DNA of 64,000 nucleotides. Origin: Macrothele yani. Lineage: Eukaryota > Arthropoda > Arachnida > Araneae > Macrothelidae. Where the stretch lies: NCBI GenBank assembly GCA_039090855.1, contig CM077013.1, forward strand, positions 136,421,240 through 136,485,239, read 5' to 3'. A program made the position numbers and the translations under genes. Below, piece by piece: positions 30,886-41,825 of this stretch; positions within the stretch are counted from its first letter, which is position 1, and each line of letters opens with the position of its first letter. The notes under the pieces are model-generated. The model ran no database searches and was not told where the DNA came from. It saw only the letters and a program-made list of their open reading frames with translations.

Positions 30886-31713
30886 ACACATGCACTAATA
30901 TAATGACACTTTACAATTTCCCGACGATAGCCTTTGCTCTCAACCTTGAAGTACTATTACCTAACATTTTTTTTTCAATAAATTCCTAGTAATATTACTT
31001 ATTTCCTTTCCTTACATAACAAAACACTTTACAATTCCTATTCACTTTAAGCATTAATATTGAAGTACTAACATTGAGTTTACTAAAACTACTGCAACCT
31101 ATTCTTTTACAAAACTGACAAAATAATTTTTTTCTCGGCCTTTTGGCCCCTAACTGCCTACAAAAAATTTTCTATCCTAACCTTTTACTCGGTATCGACC
31201 CAGGAATATAAATTTCGGCAACAAAGTGGTACTTACCGGATCATCTCGGGACCCCTTCAGCTTCTCTGTAGCGGCTTCGACCGCGACCCGCGAAGGAGCG
31301 TCCTAAACAGGAATGTCGCCCAGTCACGCTAGCCACGCGAGACGTAATTGTCCGTCCCTGGTTACGGGATTTTCCTGGTACTTCCAATCCTTGCTCTGGT
31401 TACGAGCGTTATTTGTCGACTTCTCCGGTCCACCGGTTCCGTTGCACAATAGTCCTTTATTGTAGCACAGTCCTTTGTTTGATTCGCCGTTTTCCGGCCA
31501 CGTGCTACAGTCACACTTTGTTTCACCACTTTCCTGCCACGTGTTGCTGTTGCACTCAGAAGTTCACGTTGTTTCACCACTTTCCCACCACGTGCTTCTG
31601 TTACACTTAGGCGTCCTTTTTGTCCGAGTCCTCGAACACAGTCTCTGTTTCGCTGAATAAAATTGCTCTAATTACTTCCACTGAACTCGCCTACTAGTGA
31701 TCCTGCCGATTGC
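30882..31713 (-). other. 5' non-coding part of the gypsy internal region
   Basis: No open frame of note. No canonical PBS is visible at the 31713 edge, consistent with truncation there. A 'gccacgtgctacag' and 'ccacgtgttgctg' pair of related phrases recurs around 31497-31600. Confidence 0.5.
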
Positions 31714-31806
31714 GAAATGGTTTACAGAATTAGTGGAGAAAACAAAAAGCTGATCAGCTGAAAACCATCATAAAATATACACGCAATGTATCTATCAAAT
31801 TTGTTT

Positions 31807-31808
31807 TA

Positions 31809-31867
<59 letters not shown>
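31807..31867. repeat. (TTA)n microsatellite, copy B
   Basis: Counterpart of 24483-24536, slightly longer. Confidence 0.9.
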
Positions 31868-31868
<1 letters not shown>

Positions 31869-31985
31869 TCGTATTATTATCATAAAATTTGAAAAAAAAA
31901 ATTCCACCTTTTCCTGAGGTTTTCTTCTGTTTCTTCCGGGACAGGAAAGACGTACCAAGTCTAGAGGAAGGGGTATTTCCTTCTC

Positions 31986-32967
31986 TCAATTATCCAGGAA
32001 CTTCCTTACTATCCTACAAGTGTTCAGGATAGCTGCCTTCTGTGGTTTAATGTAGGTGTTAGGTTGAAGATCTAGTGTCTGTATAGAGCTGTGAATAGTC
32101 TTAGGTACAACTCCTGTGGCTGATACTACTATGGGGACGGTGGTTACGTTCTCCATATGCCACATTTCCTTGACTTCATACCGTAGGTCGTTATATTTGT
32201 ACAGCTTTTGTCCGTGTGTCTTTTGGATGTTGCACGTGTTGGGCACGGCTATGTCAATGATGTATGTTGACTTCTTCTCCTTGTCAACCAGGACGATGTC
32301 GGGCCAATTGTGGCGGATGGTCTTATCTGTTCTGATCGGTCTGTCTCAGTACATCTTGTGGGTGTTGTTCTATAGAAGCGTTGTTGGACCAAACTTGTAG
32401 TAGGGGACAGGCTCAGTTGTAATGAGGTGGTGCTTTATTGTCAATTTTTAATGGACAATCTTCGCGACTTGATTGTGCTTGTTCGTGTACTCTGTTTGCG
32501 TGAGGACTCTGCATCCTGCTGTGATATGTTGGATGGTCTCTGGCGCTTGATGGCATTCACGACGCTTTCCACTGACGTGTCCTTCAAGATATGATTTCCG
32601 TAGTTTCTGGTGTTTACAACTTGATATTGTAAAACCGCAGTTTCTGGTGTTTACAACTTGATATTGTGAACCCTTTGGTCTCGGGTAAAACTGATTCGTT
32701 TGTTAGCCATGCATTAGAGGCAGTCTTATCCACATAGTCCGATTGCACATCGTTGTAGTGTCTTCCGTGTGGGACTTTCTTGCCCCAAGCTTTTTCTTTT
32801 GGCTCCCTCGTTCCAACCAAGATGTTTCGAGTAGAGCGGTCTAGGGCTGTGCACTTCTTGTCACTCTGGTTTATTGTGTGGTGAAGGGCCCTTTGCTCTG
32901 ATGGAAGTATTTTCTGAGGCTGTTGATTTCTTTGTCTCGGTATTCCAGGAGATCAATCATTGTCCGT
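31986..32967 (-). pseudogene. R4/Dong-type LINE C-terminus, copy B
   Basis: Same content as 24655-25610. A local duplication near 32620-32670 (a repeated 'cagtttctggtgtttacaac') disrupts the region that in copy A reads MMVIQYQVVNTRN. Confidence 0.8.
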
Positions 32968-33372
32968 TGTGTTGTACTACAGAGGTGAAAATATGTGTCA
33001 GGACGACAAATCTCCAGCGAGACATTCTGTCCGCGTAGCTCAGTTGGGAGAGCGACTTACTCCAGAGTGAGGGTACACGGTATCAATGGCGTCGCGGACA
33101 AACTTGAGTTTTCACATTGGCGCCCGATTGTAGAAAATAGATTCACTGGCCGTTGGGTTCTTCGAAAAATGTGTGATGTTTGTTCTACACATTGTTTGGA
33201 ATTAATGAAAAAATTCCTACTTCTCTTCAAAAGACAAAAAAAAAATTAAGAGGGAGATGATGTGACGTACTACAGACGACAAATCTGCAGCGAGACATTC
33301 TGTCCGTGTAGCTCAGTTGGGAGAGTGACTTACTCCGGAGTAAGGGGACACGGATAAACTTGTGTTTTCACA
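32968..33372 (+). mobile_element. TRIM-like element, TSD CCGT, copy B
   Basis: 5' LTR 32968-33116, PBS TGGCGCCCGA at 33118-33127, body, purine tract, 3' LTR 33261-33372. CCGT at 32964-32967 and 33373-33376. The whole is a duplicate of 25611-26015. Confidence 0.87.
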
Positions 33373-33434
33373 CCGTCCTCCTTCTGCGCGTCCAATGATC
33401 AGCCTTTCTACTGCTGACTTCGGGTGATGATGGC
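33373..33434 (-). pseudogene. LINE fragment between TRIM B and LTR B
   Basis: Counterpart of 26016-26077 (HHHPKSAVERLIIGRAEGG). Confidence 0.8.
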
Positions 33435-34625
33435 TGTAGGGGTGGAAGCTCATTATGTTAATTAATGGCTCCTCGGCCAAACACCCACTGGCTTCCAGCG
33501 CTGATCAAAATTTCCCCACAGCAGGAAGGAAAACCATTTATAAGGTTCGTTGTCTAGAGACTGTCTATCAACGGTAGTTGAAGACAGCCCGGCGTTCTTT
33601 CTCTCCCAGCTTTACTATAAATCTGCTATTCAGGAGAGGGGAAGTAAAAATAATGGCTAGACACTACAAGCATGAATTCACTCTCAAGCTTGTTGCACAC
33701 TTAACAAAATAATTTAATCAAAAGAAAATTGTTTCGGCAGCTATTGTTCCTTGACCTTGAGTTCCTGTAACTGCAGTTCCACGTGAAAATGATCCGGGTA
33801 TCTAATTATTCCAGAATACCCTTTCCTGCCAATACTCTTTGCCCGTTCTTTTTCTATCACCGACGTGAAATGTTTCAATCGTCGTAACCTTCCGTTCGTC
33901 TCTCTTCCTTTGTTCCGGAAGCTATGCTTCGTGTTCCGTCCCGAACACGTGTTCTCTCCAAACGCTTTCTCCGTACGTTGTTCCAGACACACGTGTCTGA
34001 TTCCAACTACGCTGGCTTTCCCCGTGCTCTAACTGGCACGTTCTATCACGAACTTTTCTTTACCAGTGCTAACTCCCAGCACTATACAACCGTCCACAGC
34101 ACACGCTGTCGTCACCCGCCCTCTACGCTCGCTCCCCGTAGACTGTCTGTCACCCTGGCTTCCCGTCGACTGTCTCTTTTTTCCTTCCACTCCTACCCTG
34201 AAGTTTTCCCCCATGACTTCATTAGCCTTCTGATTGGCTCCTACCTCACTCGCCTGAGGCTCCCTCTCTCTCCCTAGTCAGAGCCCTCCAAGAGCAGACG
34301 CCCCCTCATACTACCTTCCTCTCCTGACACGTGTCTTCTTCCGGTGACCTTCACCTAATCCCTTCGTTGACCTCCACCTCACGGTGCCCTGCAGCTTAAA
34401 TTTCCCTCTGTCCAGGAACAATAGCTGTGCCTTCTGTGGATACAATAGACCTGTCAAACAGGCGCATCGAAATGTCACCTAGTCTGGTGCATTACCACGT
34501 GTTACACTCGTTTCCAAATAATATACATGGAAATATTTATTCTGAAATGTTAATATCCAGAATGATCGATAGGATTTAAAGTCCATTAGGCAATTTATAT
34601 AGGGGCGTAATTTCTCGCCCCTACA
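33435..34625 (-). repeat. LTR B with LINE sequence on both sides
   Basis: 1,191 bp, TGTAGGGG...CCCCTACA on minus. Its flanks are GCCAC (LINE upstream side, above 34625) and GCCAT (below 33435). These fit a 5-bp target duplication with one later change, since splicing the LTR out restores a conserved LINE reading (TKHR then HHHPKSA). It behaves as a solo LTR. Confidence 0.8.
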
Positions 34626-34626
34626 G

Positions 34627-36700
34627 TGGCGATGTTTAGTGATGGTTGTTCTGATAATGTGCATTACTTCCTCAAGCTCTTTTGTGATCCACTTGATGAC
34701 TCCGAAAGAATACGTGAGGACTGTAACTGCGTTTGTGTTGATGGCCCGAGTGATGTTGCCATCGTTGAGCTTGGTCTTCATTAGTCTCCTTAGCCTCTGG
34801 TTGTATGTGTCAGCTAGATTGTTTTTGATTTCTTTGCGTTCTAGGTGTTGTGCTTGAAGCATACCAATGTAATTATAGGTTTCACCTTCGTCCATAGCTG
34901 CGATCTGTTCGCCGGTCTTCTATTGGTAGCTAAGTGCATCATGTTTTCTTTTTTCATACCTTGTCTCTTGCGCTTTTCTACGCCGAATTCCATCCCAATG
35001 TCATTGCTGAAGCAATCGGTGATCCGAATTAGTTGCTGGAGTTGGTTCTGTGATGATGCGTACAGCTTGATATCATCCATGTATATGTTCATGAGGTGGG
35101 AGAGCTTGTTCTTGTTGGTTTTGTTGCACTTGATGGCAAGCCCATAATTGCTTTCGTTGAGCATGGTTGACAGCGGGTTGAGTGTTAGACAGAACCATAG
35201 TAGGCTAAGTGAATCTTCCTGGAAGATGCATCTCTTTATGTGAATAGGCTTTGTCGTTATGTTCTCGACTTTGATTGTTGTCATCCATACTGTTATGGCA
35301 GCCTTAAGTAAGTTGATTACTATAGGACTTACTCTGTAGATCTCAAGGACCTCTATCAGCCAGCTGCAGAGTACGGGATTATAGTCTTTACAGTAATCGA
35401 TGTATGCTGTGTGCATGTTGCGGTGCATATTGGAAACTTGCTCAATTACAACAGCGTCGATGGTTAGCTGTTCCTTGCATCCTCTACAGTCCAGTTGGTA
35501 TCCCTTTTGCTGTTCTGCCACACTTGCTTGTCCTTCTATGTGCCTCATTATCTGATTGGCGATGCACGCTGTTAGGATCTTATACAGCATAGATAGACAC
35601 GCTGTTTTTAGATAGTTGGATGGATTTCTTGTCTTCATCTTTAGCCTTTAGTATCGTTACTCCCTGGGTGAGAAAATCCGGGATTAGGGCTGGATTTTGG
35701 ATCATCTTGGTCAGTTAATCTGCGAGATATTTGTGTATACAAGTGAACCTCTTGTACCAGTAGTTATGGATGTTATCAACACTTGGTGCTTTCCAGCTGT
35801 GTGTCTTAGCTATGGCTTGCTGAAGGTCCTCTGCTGTGATCTTCCAGTCGGCCGTTTACTGATATTGGCTCGCTGTCCTTTTTTCTCGCTGTGGCCATAA
35901 GGCTTTTGTGTTGTGGTTCGTATTCTTTGCCCAGAGGTTACTCCAGAAATGTTCTACCGCTTCCCATTCTGGTGGTCCTTCGTCTTTGATGTCTTTCTAG
36001 GTAATGTTAAGTCAGATGCTTTTCTCATCGTTTTCGAATGTGTTCTTGTCCATATGTGAATGTGTGTTCTCTTTGTATCGTCTTTGCCTCTTGCTGATAG
36101 CTAGTAGACTTTGTTTTAGCGTGTCTAAGTGTTGTTCCATTTGTTGGTTTTCTTCAAATCTGGTGTGGACTTTGGCGCTTTTCAGGATGAGCTTTACGTT
36201 TCCTACCAGCTTCTTGGACCTATTTCCCTTTATGTACTGTGTGAGGTGGCCGTTTTGCTTTCGGAGTTCATCAACTCGGCTCTGCAGTCTTCTTTGCCAT
36301 GCCGGTAGGATGGATTTCTTGGTCCCTTGTTCCTTCTCATGGATGGTGTTTTTCTGTTTAGTCTTGTGGCTGCAACTGTGGCACAGTTACACATCGGTGT
36401 GGATGGATTCCAACGTGGTGCCATTTTCATCTAAGTAGGCTGGTAGCAGAGACTTGTTGAGATGTTCTGTTGTTTGCCAGAGATCTCTGTTAGGTCTTTG
36501 CCTCTGCATTCTATGCCTCATTGTAGGGTCCATTCCTTTGAACTCTAGGACGGCTGTCCTGAATTTGTTGGCAACCGCTGATGGAATCCATCTGTCTTTT
36601 TCGGTTCGGCCTTTTGACTCTGTCTCATGTTTGTCATCAGACACTGCATTCCCTTCTGCAGCGTGCTGCTCGCTACTCTGTGATTGATCACAGCGGTTAT
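34627..36700 (-). pseudogene. R4/Dong-type LINE: N-terminal and RT part
   Basis: From about 36644 downwards: an N-terminal region rich in charged residues (MSDDKHETESKGRTEKDRW), a spacer broken by stops, a pre-RT segment (THSWKAPSVDNIHNYWYKRF), and RT blocks in 34841-35638. Those blocks read MLYKILTACIANQIMRHIEG, QQKGYQLDCRGCKEQL, a core with IDYCKDYNPV where DYKKAFD is expected, IFQEDSLSLLWFCL for the fingers/palm motif, and YMDDIKLYA, the catalytic YxDD-type box. It continues GMEFGVEKRKRQ and VLTYSFGVIKWITKELEEVM until LTR B interrupts it at 34626. A YMDD box and single-ORF order with a C-terminal endonuclease place it in the R2/R4/NeSL-like group, R4/Dong being my best guess. Confidence 0.82.
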
Positions 36701-36879
36701 GTACTGGTTCGGTTTGCTACTAGTTCCAGGGATAGAATATTATCATTATTATTTCGTAATTGCTTAAAAACCAAGAGGATATGAATTGTTTAAACAAATT
36801 TTCTGGGGAGAAGTAAACGAGCAGTTGGAACGGTACTTTAAGTAACAGTCTTGAAACTTGGACACTTTTATTTTTCGTT
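36701..36879. other. Unassigned sequence upstream of the LINE
   Basis: No clear LINE 5' end can be set; nothing else recognised. Confidence 0.35.
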
Positions 36880-37032
36880 TAATTTAAGGCTACAAGTTCC
36901 AGGAAAGGAAAAGGAAAAATACCGTAAAAAATAAACAACATCCATGCCTAAGCGGAATTCGGCCCCGGCCTGAACCCATCTGGGACGGATGGTAAGAAGC
37001 GAGAGCTTAGACAATTGCATCACCAGGGCAAA
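36880..37032 (-). mobile_element. tRNA-headed SINE, degraded
   Basis: Carries 'aatttaaggctacaagttcc', 'aacatccatgcctaagc' and a decayed tRNA-like end (tcaccagggc), as in the standard SINE, in minus orientation. Confidence 0.6.
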
Positions 37033-37052
37033 GAACTTAATACATTCTCACT

Positions 37053-37245
37053 TGCCTGAAGTGGCGCAATGGTCTAAACGCTGGCTTCTGATCGTTCGTC
37101 CGAGATAGGTCAGCTTCGGATTCGGATCCTGGTGAGGCCTGGATGTTGTGTTTCACTTACGGCACTGGCTCTTCTCCTTCTCTGGAATCTGTGCCCCTAA
37201 ATTAGAAACGGGCGACTGCTTATAGCCCATCGAGTTGATATAGTA
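37053..37245 (+). mobile_element. tRNA-headed SINE, opposite orientation
   Basis: The head 'gtggcgcaatggtctaaacg' and the B-box-like 'attcggatcctggtgaggc' are followed by the body ('ggcactggctcttctcct', 'gggcgactgcttatagccca'). It faces the copy at 36880-37032, so the two form a loose inverted pair. Confidence 0.7.
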
Positions 37246-37339
37246 CTTGGACTCGTTACACTGCTGATCAGTTACCTCTGGCACTATAAGTAAGGTACCC
37301 TAAAATTCTTATTTCAGTATCGCAGGGCCTGGGTGTTTC

Positions 37340-37610
37340 AATTTTATCAGACAGCAGTGTTTGAAGGGAGTGAGACAATGTGACAACATTTCACCTGAGC
37401 TCTTCAATGTCACACTGCAGAATGTTTTGCAATCGTTGAATTCTGAATAAAAAGGTATACGAAAAGCTGTGGAGATTATTTTACCCACCTGCACTTTCCT
37501 AAACTCAAAGCCGTTTTCGCCTTTACCCCCTCAGAGCTGCAGGGTATGATCCAGTATTTTGCTGAGAAGAGTAAAGAAGTGGGCTTGAAAATGAATTTAC
37601 ATGCCACAAA
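37340..37610 (+). pseudogene. RTE-like reverse transcriptase fragment
   Basis: Across a frameshift it reads SPELFNVTLQNVLQSLNSE and later PSELQGMIQYFAEKSKEVGL, matching the RT of the LINE at 61700-62087 (MSPKLFNATLQNVFQSLNWE, PSELHCMIQELADKSKEVGL). The segment with the catalytic box is missing or garbled. Confidence 0.72.
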
Positions 37611-37614
37611 ACTG

Positions 37615-37735
37615 ATGCTCGGGACAAGTACCGATTTACAGCAGTTTTTCTTTGGACCTGGTTACAGAAGTCGTTGCTTTTTCTTTCTCGGGACAAGTAC
37701 TGGTTTACAGCAGTCGTGTCTTGGACCTGGTTACT
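37615..37735 (+). repeat. Short array related to 24180-24389
   Basis: Two units around 'cgggacaagtac(c/t)g(a/g)tttacagcag' and 'ggacctggttac' in tandem. Confidence 0.6.
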
Positions 37736-38704
37736 AGTGATGGGTTGGTATATTCGTAACCGTACATGACACAAAAACGGGCTGAATGATGTTGTTGATG
37801 TAGGAGGTGCTGTTTAATGTACCCGGTACAAACACTAGTTGTGTACGGGAGTGATAGCTGATCGCTCCCCACACCAGCAGACCAGGTGTAGGCCCTGTGT
37901 GTCGCTGGCGGATGCAAGAAGGGTGGAAACGCTCCCCTGTGCGTCTGCGAACACGCATACGGCCATCGGAGGCTCCCAAGTAGAATCTGCTTTCATCGCT
38001 GAACACGACAGATCGCCATTGCGTTCTCCGGTGCAGACGTTGGCGACATCACTGCAGCCGTTCCTGACGGTGGGCTGGAGTCAGAGGTACACATGCCAGA
38101 GGCACACGTGCACGTAGTCCTGCATCCAGTAGACGGTTGCGGATTGTTCGCACAGTCACCTCGGGTGCAACGGCAGCTCGGATTTGCGTCGCAGTGGATG
38201 TTCTGCTTGACAACGCCACTCTTCTTATGCGTCGATCGGCCCAACTCATCAGTCTGTCTGTGACTCCCGGTTCCACGTCTTCTCGTGTGGGAATGTTCCT
38301 CGGACCATCTACGCCACCATCGTTCCACCACCGATACTTCCCGTCCAATTCGCCCCGCAATACGACGATACGACCACCCGGCCTCGTGGAGTCCGACTAG
38401 ATGACCTCGCTCAAAGTCCAATAACTACTGAAATCGTACACGTGTTTTATGTCCAGGCATTGCAGCTTCTTCAGGGTCTTCGCACGTGCCCGTACGCCGA
38501 AGACTGATTGCATTCACTTAGCCGTACTCCTTAAATACCATCGACGATAATTTGCATATTAGGCCATGCTGCGGCGTACGCGCTCACCGGTTGGTCCCGA
38601 AATTAACATCACACCTATGTAAACTCGACCCCATTAACATATGCAAATTTCATGATCGTCCGCCAATTCCTTCTTGGTGTTCTTTTTCCCTTTCCGGCAG
38701 TGTA
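37736..38704 (-). mobile_element. Tc1-like transposon, 3' part missing
   Basis: The 5' terminal repeat (read on minus, tacactgccggaaagggaaa) is at about 38685-38704. The other end is lost; the element stops near 37740 against the short array. Confidence 0.7.
37740..38421 (-). pseudogene. Tc1-like transposase, truncated
   Basis: Starts MDFERGHLVGLHEAGWSYRR (HTH). After a frameshift it continues TEDV-type linker text, RRIRRVALSSRTSTATQIRA (second HTH), RARVPLACVPLTPAHRQERL, FSDESRFYLGASDGR (first catalytic Asp), TPGLLVWGAISYHSR and a last piece INNIIQPVF. The second Asp and the Glu are absent. Confidence 0.78.
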
Positions 38705-38964
38705 TGAATCAGTGTTTTCAGTGTCCTCAGCGCACTGATTGTGTAGCAGGAGTATAAAAATGTTCCAATCCCAGTGTCATGCAGAAAATTTTCTAAATAT
38801 CGTAAATTCTCATTTTCTGAGAACTTTATTTGGCGGCATATCTTCTCTAAATTTCGGAAGTAGTAATCACAAATTTGCTACTTATGTAACGGTAGATTTT
38901 CGAAACGACGGATGCAGTGCTGGAAGTAGGCACAGTTGTGAATTTTTTCAGCTCAGCAGTATTT
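38705..38964. other. Unassigned sequence
   Basis: Nothing recognisable. Confidence 0.4.
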
Positions 38965-39138
38965 CTCGTGTACAAGAAGCAAACATTAGCTTGCAACGAT
39001 ATTATAATGAGTATTCCAAGGAAACGAGAAACAAATGTATTGACTATTGCTGACAAAATGGTAATACTAAAGAAAATGGAAAATGATACCGTTCGAAATA
39101 TGCTGATGCCTGAGTACATAACCAAATATTACCGCTAA
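38965..39138 (+). pseudogene. Possible pogo/Tigger-type transposase N-terminus
   Basis: A short frame contains MSIPRKRETNVLTIADKMVI followed by a helix and ITKYYR. The pattern 'PRKR..LTI.DK..I' is typical of the CENP-B-like N-terminal helix-turn-helix of pogo/Tigger proteins. Nothing of the catalytic domain is seen. Confidence 0.4.
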
Positions 39139-39479
39139 TTCTTCATCTGATATTGCAGATTTAGTGTCACACACATATTCAAACAGATGAGCAATAAGTA
39201 CTGTAGACAATTCGTTATGTAAAAATTTACAGCGAATGTGAAATAACAGTATTGATGTATTCCCAGTTTTAAGTGAGTTCATAAAGAATTACAGCCACAC
39301 AACATAAAAATCTTAAAATCATTTCGATTTTGAGTTAACATGTGGTATTGACTACTCACGTCTGTTTATTACACGCCTTACCGTTGATGCCATTATCTTA
39401 TCATTCTTTGTGCGGAAAAACGTGTCCGGAAACCAGCGCTTTTTATACAATACTACATTTGTGGCAAAATTAGTAAAAG

Positions 39480-40540
39480 GTAGGCCCATCTTTGGATTCA
39501 TTTACATTGTGCATTTCTGCACTCTCCTTGGCACATTTTCAATGAGATTCTGGTAAGTAGTCGTCGGTATATAGCTCTATTTCTCCTGCAAAGCAGTGGT
39601 CAGTTCAGACACAGAAATTCGACGTATTATTCTAGCACGAATCCAACGTTCAAGTTCACTCCAAAAAGCCACTAGAGGATTAAAGTTGGGGATTTGAGCT
39701 GGCCACTCCTAATTCTGTACACACTTGTCCTCAAACCATGTCGAAATGGAGCATGCTTTATGGTTCGGCGCGTTGTCATTCTGAAACAAAAATGGCCGGT
39801 CTCCGTGAAACTGGCAAAGTATAGTCATTGCGGCCTTGTCTGAATGTCCCGGTACTTCGTGGCGTTCATGTTTCTATCCGCAACCACCAACGGTCGGAGT
39901 CCATTCCACGAGAAACATTCCCAGACCTTGACACTGCCATCACCAAATTTAATAGTTGGGATGACGCATTTTGGCAGATACCGTTCACCAGGAATACGTC
40001 ACACCCAGCAACGGCCACCGAATTTAGAAACTGTGTAGCCTTATTCGTTACTCTGTAACACTCGTTTCCGCTGGCCTAGGGTCCATGGGCGATGTGGTTT
40101 GCACCAAGCAAGTCGTTTACTGGCATTCTTACGTTTTATTAGCGGCTTTTGTGCAGCAGCTTGGCCATTGAAATTTCATTTGCGCAGTTCCTTACGAACT
40201 GTCGTAGTGCATACACTCACCCCTGTTGAATCCTTAAATTATTTGGTGTTGATTTCTGCAGAGCAATGATGGTACTCACAGACGACAAGCTTCAGAGTTC
40301 TCGCTCTTGTCCCTTTCCGTCAATTTACTTGGCCTTCCTGAACATCTCTTGGTAGTTATAAGTCCCTCACATTTCGATTTATCAATAACGTCTGGAGCAA
40401 TTGACCGTGGGTGTTGCAACTGCCCTGCACGTACGGGCAGGTTGATGATGCGACACCCTGCAAATAACACCTCTTTGGAAACCAGTAAGCTCAACGCGTG
40501 GCCATGTCTCATAAACAGACGACACACGACGTCTGAGGAG
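39480..40540 (-). pseudogene. Tc1-like transposase, heavily decayed
   Basis: Scattered phrases in all three minus frames fit a Tc1 protein: an arginine-rich linker near 40300, [17 protein letters not shown] text near 39840, and a C-terminal VAFWSELERWIRARIIRR with PRRVQKC near 39520. It has too many stops to give a reliable product. Confidence 0.5.
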
Positions 40541-40545
40541 TTTAT

Positions 40546-40583
40546 CTTCAGATTTAAAGGACATGCGGTCCTTTAAATCTGAA
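40546..40583. repeat. Perfect short hairpin plus a third half-copy
   Basis: cttcagatttaaaggac and its exact complement flank a 5-nt loop (17-bp arms). The right arm recurs at about 40599-40615. Confidence 0.85.
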
Positions 40584-40849
40584 GAAATCTGACCATATGT
40601 CCTTTAAATCTGAAGATGCGCACGCGATCTACTAGAATGCTCCATTTTTGTTGAGAAAGCGGGTGTCCGGAGACTTTTTCAACATAGGGTACATAAAAGT
40701 TCTGAGTGATCACCGTTTTCAAACCTAGGGCTACTTCCAGGAAGGCGTGAGGTCCCTCTCATCCCAGGTCCAGCACGTACGAATAGCCAGAAACCAGTGC
40801 CTCTGTCTGATCACTTGGCCATCGGGGCGGACCTTCCATTTCTTAAACA

Positions 40850-41217
40850 CACTCTCCCTCTTTTTTTTTCTGTTCTGTCATTCTCTCTTTCTCACCGCTC
40901 TCCCTCCCTCAAGCTGCTTCTTATTTTACTTTTTCTACCGTTCTCTTTCTCTCTCTATCTGTCTGTCTTATTCTCTTACTCTCTTAGCTGCTTCCTTTTC
41001 TTGCTTTTTGTTTCCTTCTTATTTTCCATTTCCTTCTCACCCTTCTTCCTGCTCGTCCGCTTGCCTTCCGATTCATTCGTCTCTCTCTCTCTCTCTCTTT
41101 CTGTCTTATTCTCTTAGCTCATTCCTTTCCGTGCTTCTTCTTTCCTTTTTATTTTCCATTCCCTTCTCAATCTTCTTCCTGCCTGTCCACTTGTCTACCG
41201 ATTCATTCGTCTTCCTC

Positions 41218-41286
<69 letters not shown>

Positions 41287-41412
41287 TATTCTCTTACTCT
41301 CTTAGCTCCTTCCTTTCCTTGCTTCTTCTTTCCTTTTTACTTTCCATTCCCTTCTCACTCTTCTTCCTGCCTATCCACTTTCCACTTGTCTAGCGATTCA
41401 TTCGTGTTCCTC

Positions 41413-41505
<93 letters not shown>

Positions 41506-41618
41506 TATTCTCTTACTCTCTTAGCTCCTTCCTTTCCGTGCTTCTTCTTTCCTTTTTATTTTCCATTCCCTTCTCACTCATCTTCCTGCCTGTCCACTTG
41601 TCTACCGATTCATTCGTC

Positions 41619-41673
<55 letters not shown>

Positions 41674-41784
41674 TATTCTCTTACTCTCTTAGCTCCTTCC
41701 TTTCCGTGCTTCTTCTTTCCTTTTTATTATCCATTCCCTTCTCACTCTTCTTACTGCCTGTCCACTTGTCTACCGATTCATTCG

Positions 41785-41825
<41 letters not shown>

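Larger units (their letters stand above)
27267..31713 (-). mobile_element. Internal region of a GMR1-like Ty3/gypsy element
   Basis: Order on minus: 5' non-coding (31713 to about 30826), Gag, nucleocapsid knuckle and protease, integrase N-terminal part, RT C-terminal part, RNase H, then a purine-rich stretch against LTR A. The 5' LTR and PBS are missing: at 31713 it abuts copy B of the 2.9-kb repeat. The integrase-before-RT order is the mark of GMR1-like elements within Ty3/gypsy. Confidence 0.8.
31714..34626 (-). repeat. Copy B of the 2.9-kb direct repeat
   Basis: Matches 24390-27266 with scattered substitutions and small indels, including the genomic flank beyond the LINE tail, the TRIM and the LTR. 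Because the TRIM target duplication and the LINE flank are shared, the two copies arose by duplication of a segment, not by independent insertions. Confidence 0.9.
39405..40692 (-). mobile_element. Tc1-like transposon relic
   Basis: Left end 'gcggaaaaacgtgtccggaa' near 39410 is the approximate inverse of the right end 'gggtgtccggagactttttc' near 40660-40680. The interior is a heavily stopped transposase. Confidence 0.6.

Noticed and set aside
24390..34626. A giant LTR element with 2.9-kb LTRs
   Set aside because: Copy B continues into the rest of a LINE across a 1.19-kb LTR with its own target duplication, so the 2.9-kb repeats contain unrelated LINE and TRIM sequence and are a duplication.
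32983..34626. A 1.64-kb insertion in the LINE with a CTACAG duplication
   Set aside because: An apparent open join across it lost about 14 conserved codons. Those codons were found between the TRIM and the LTR, showing two separate insertions with CCGT and GCCAT duplications.
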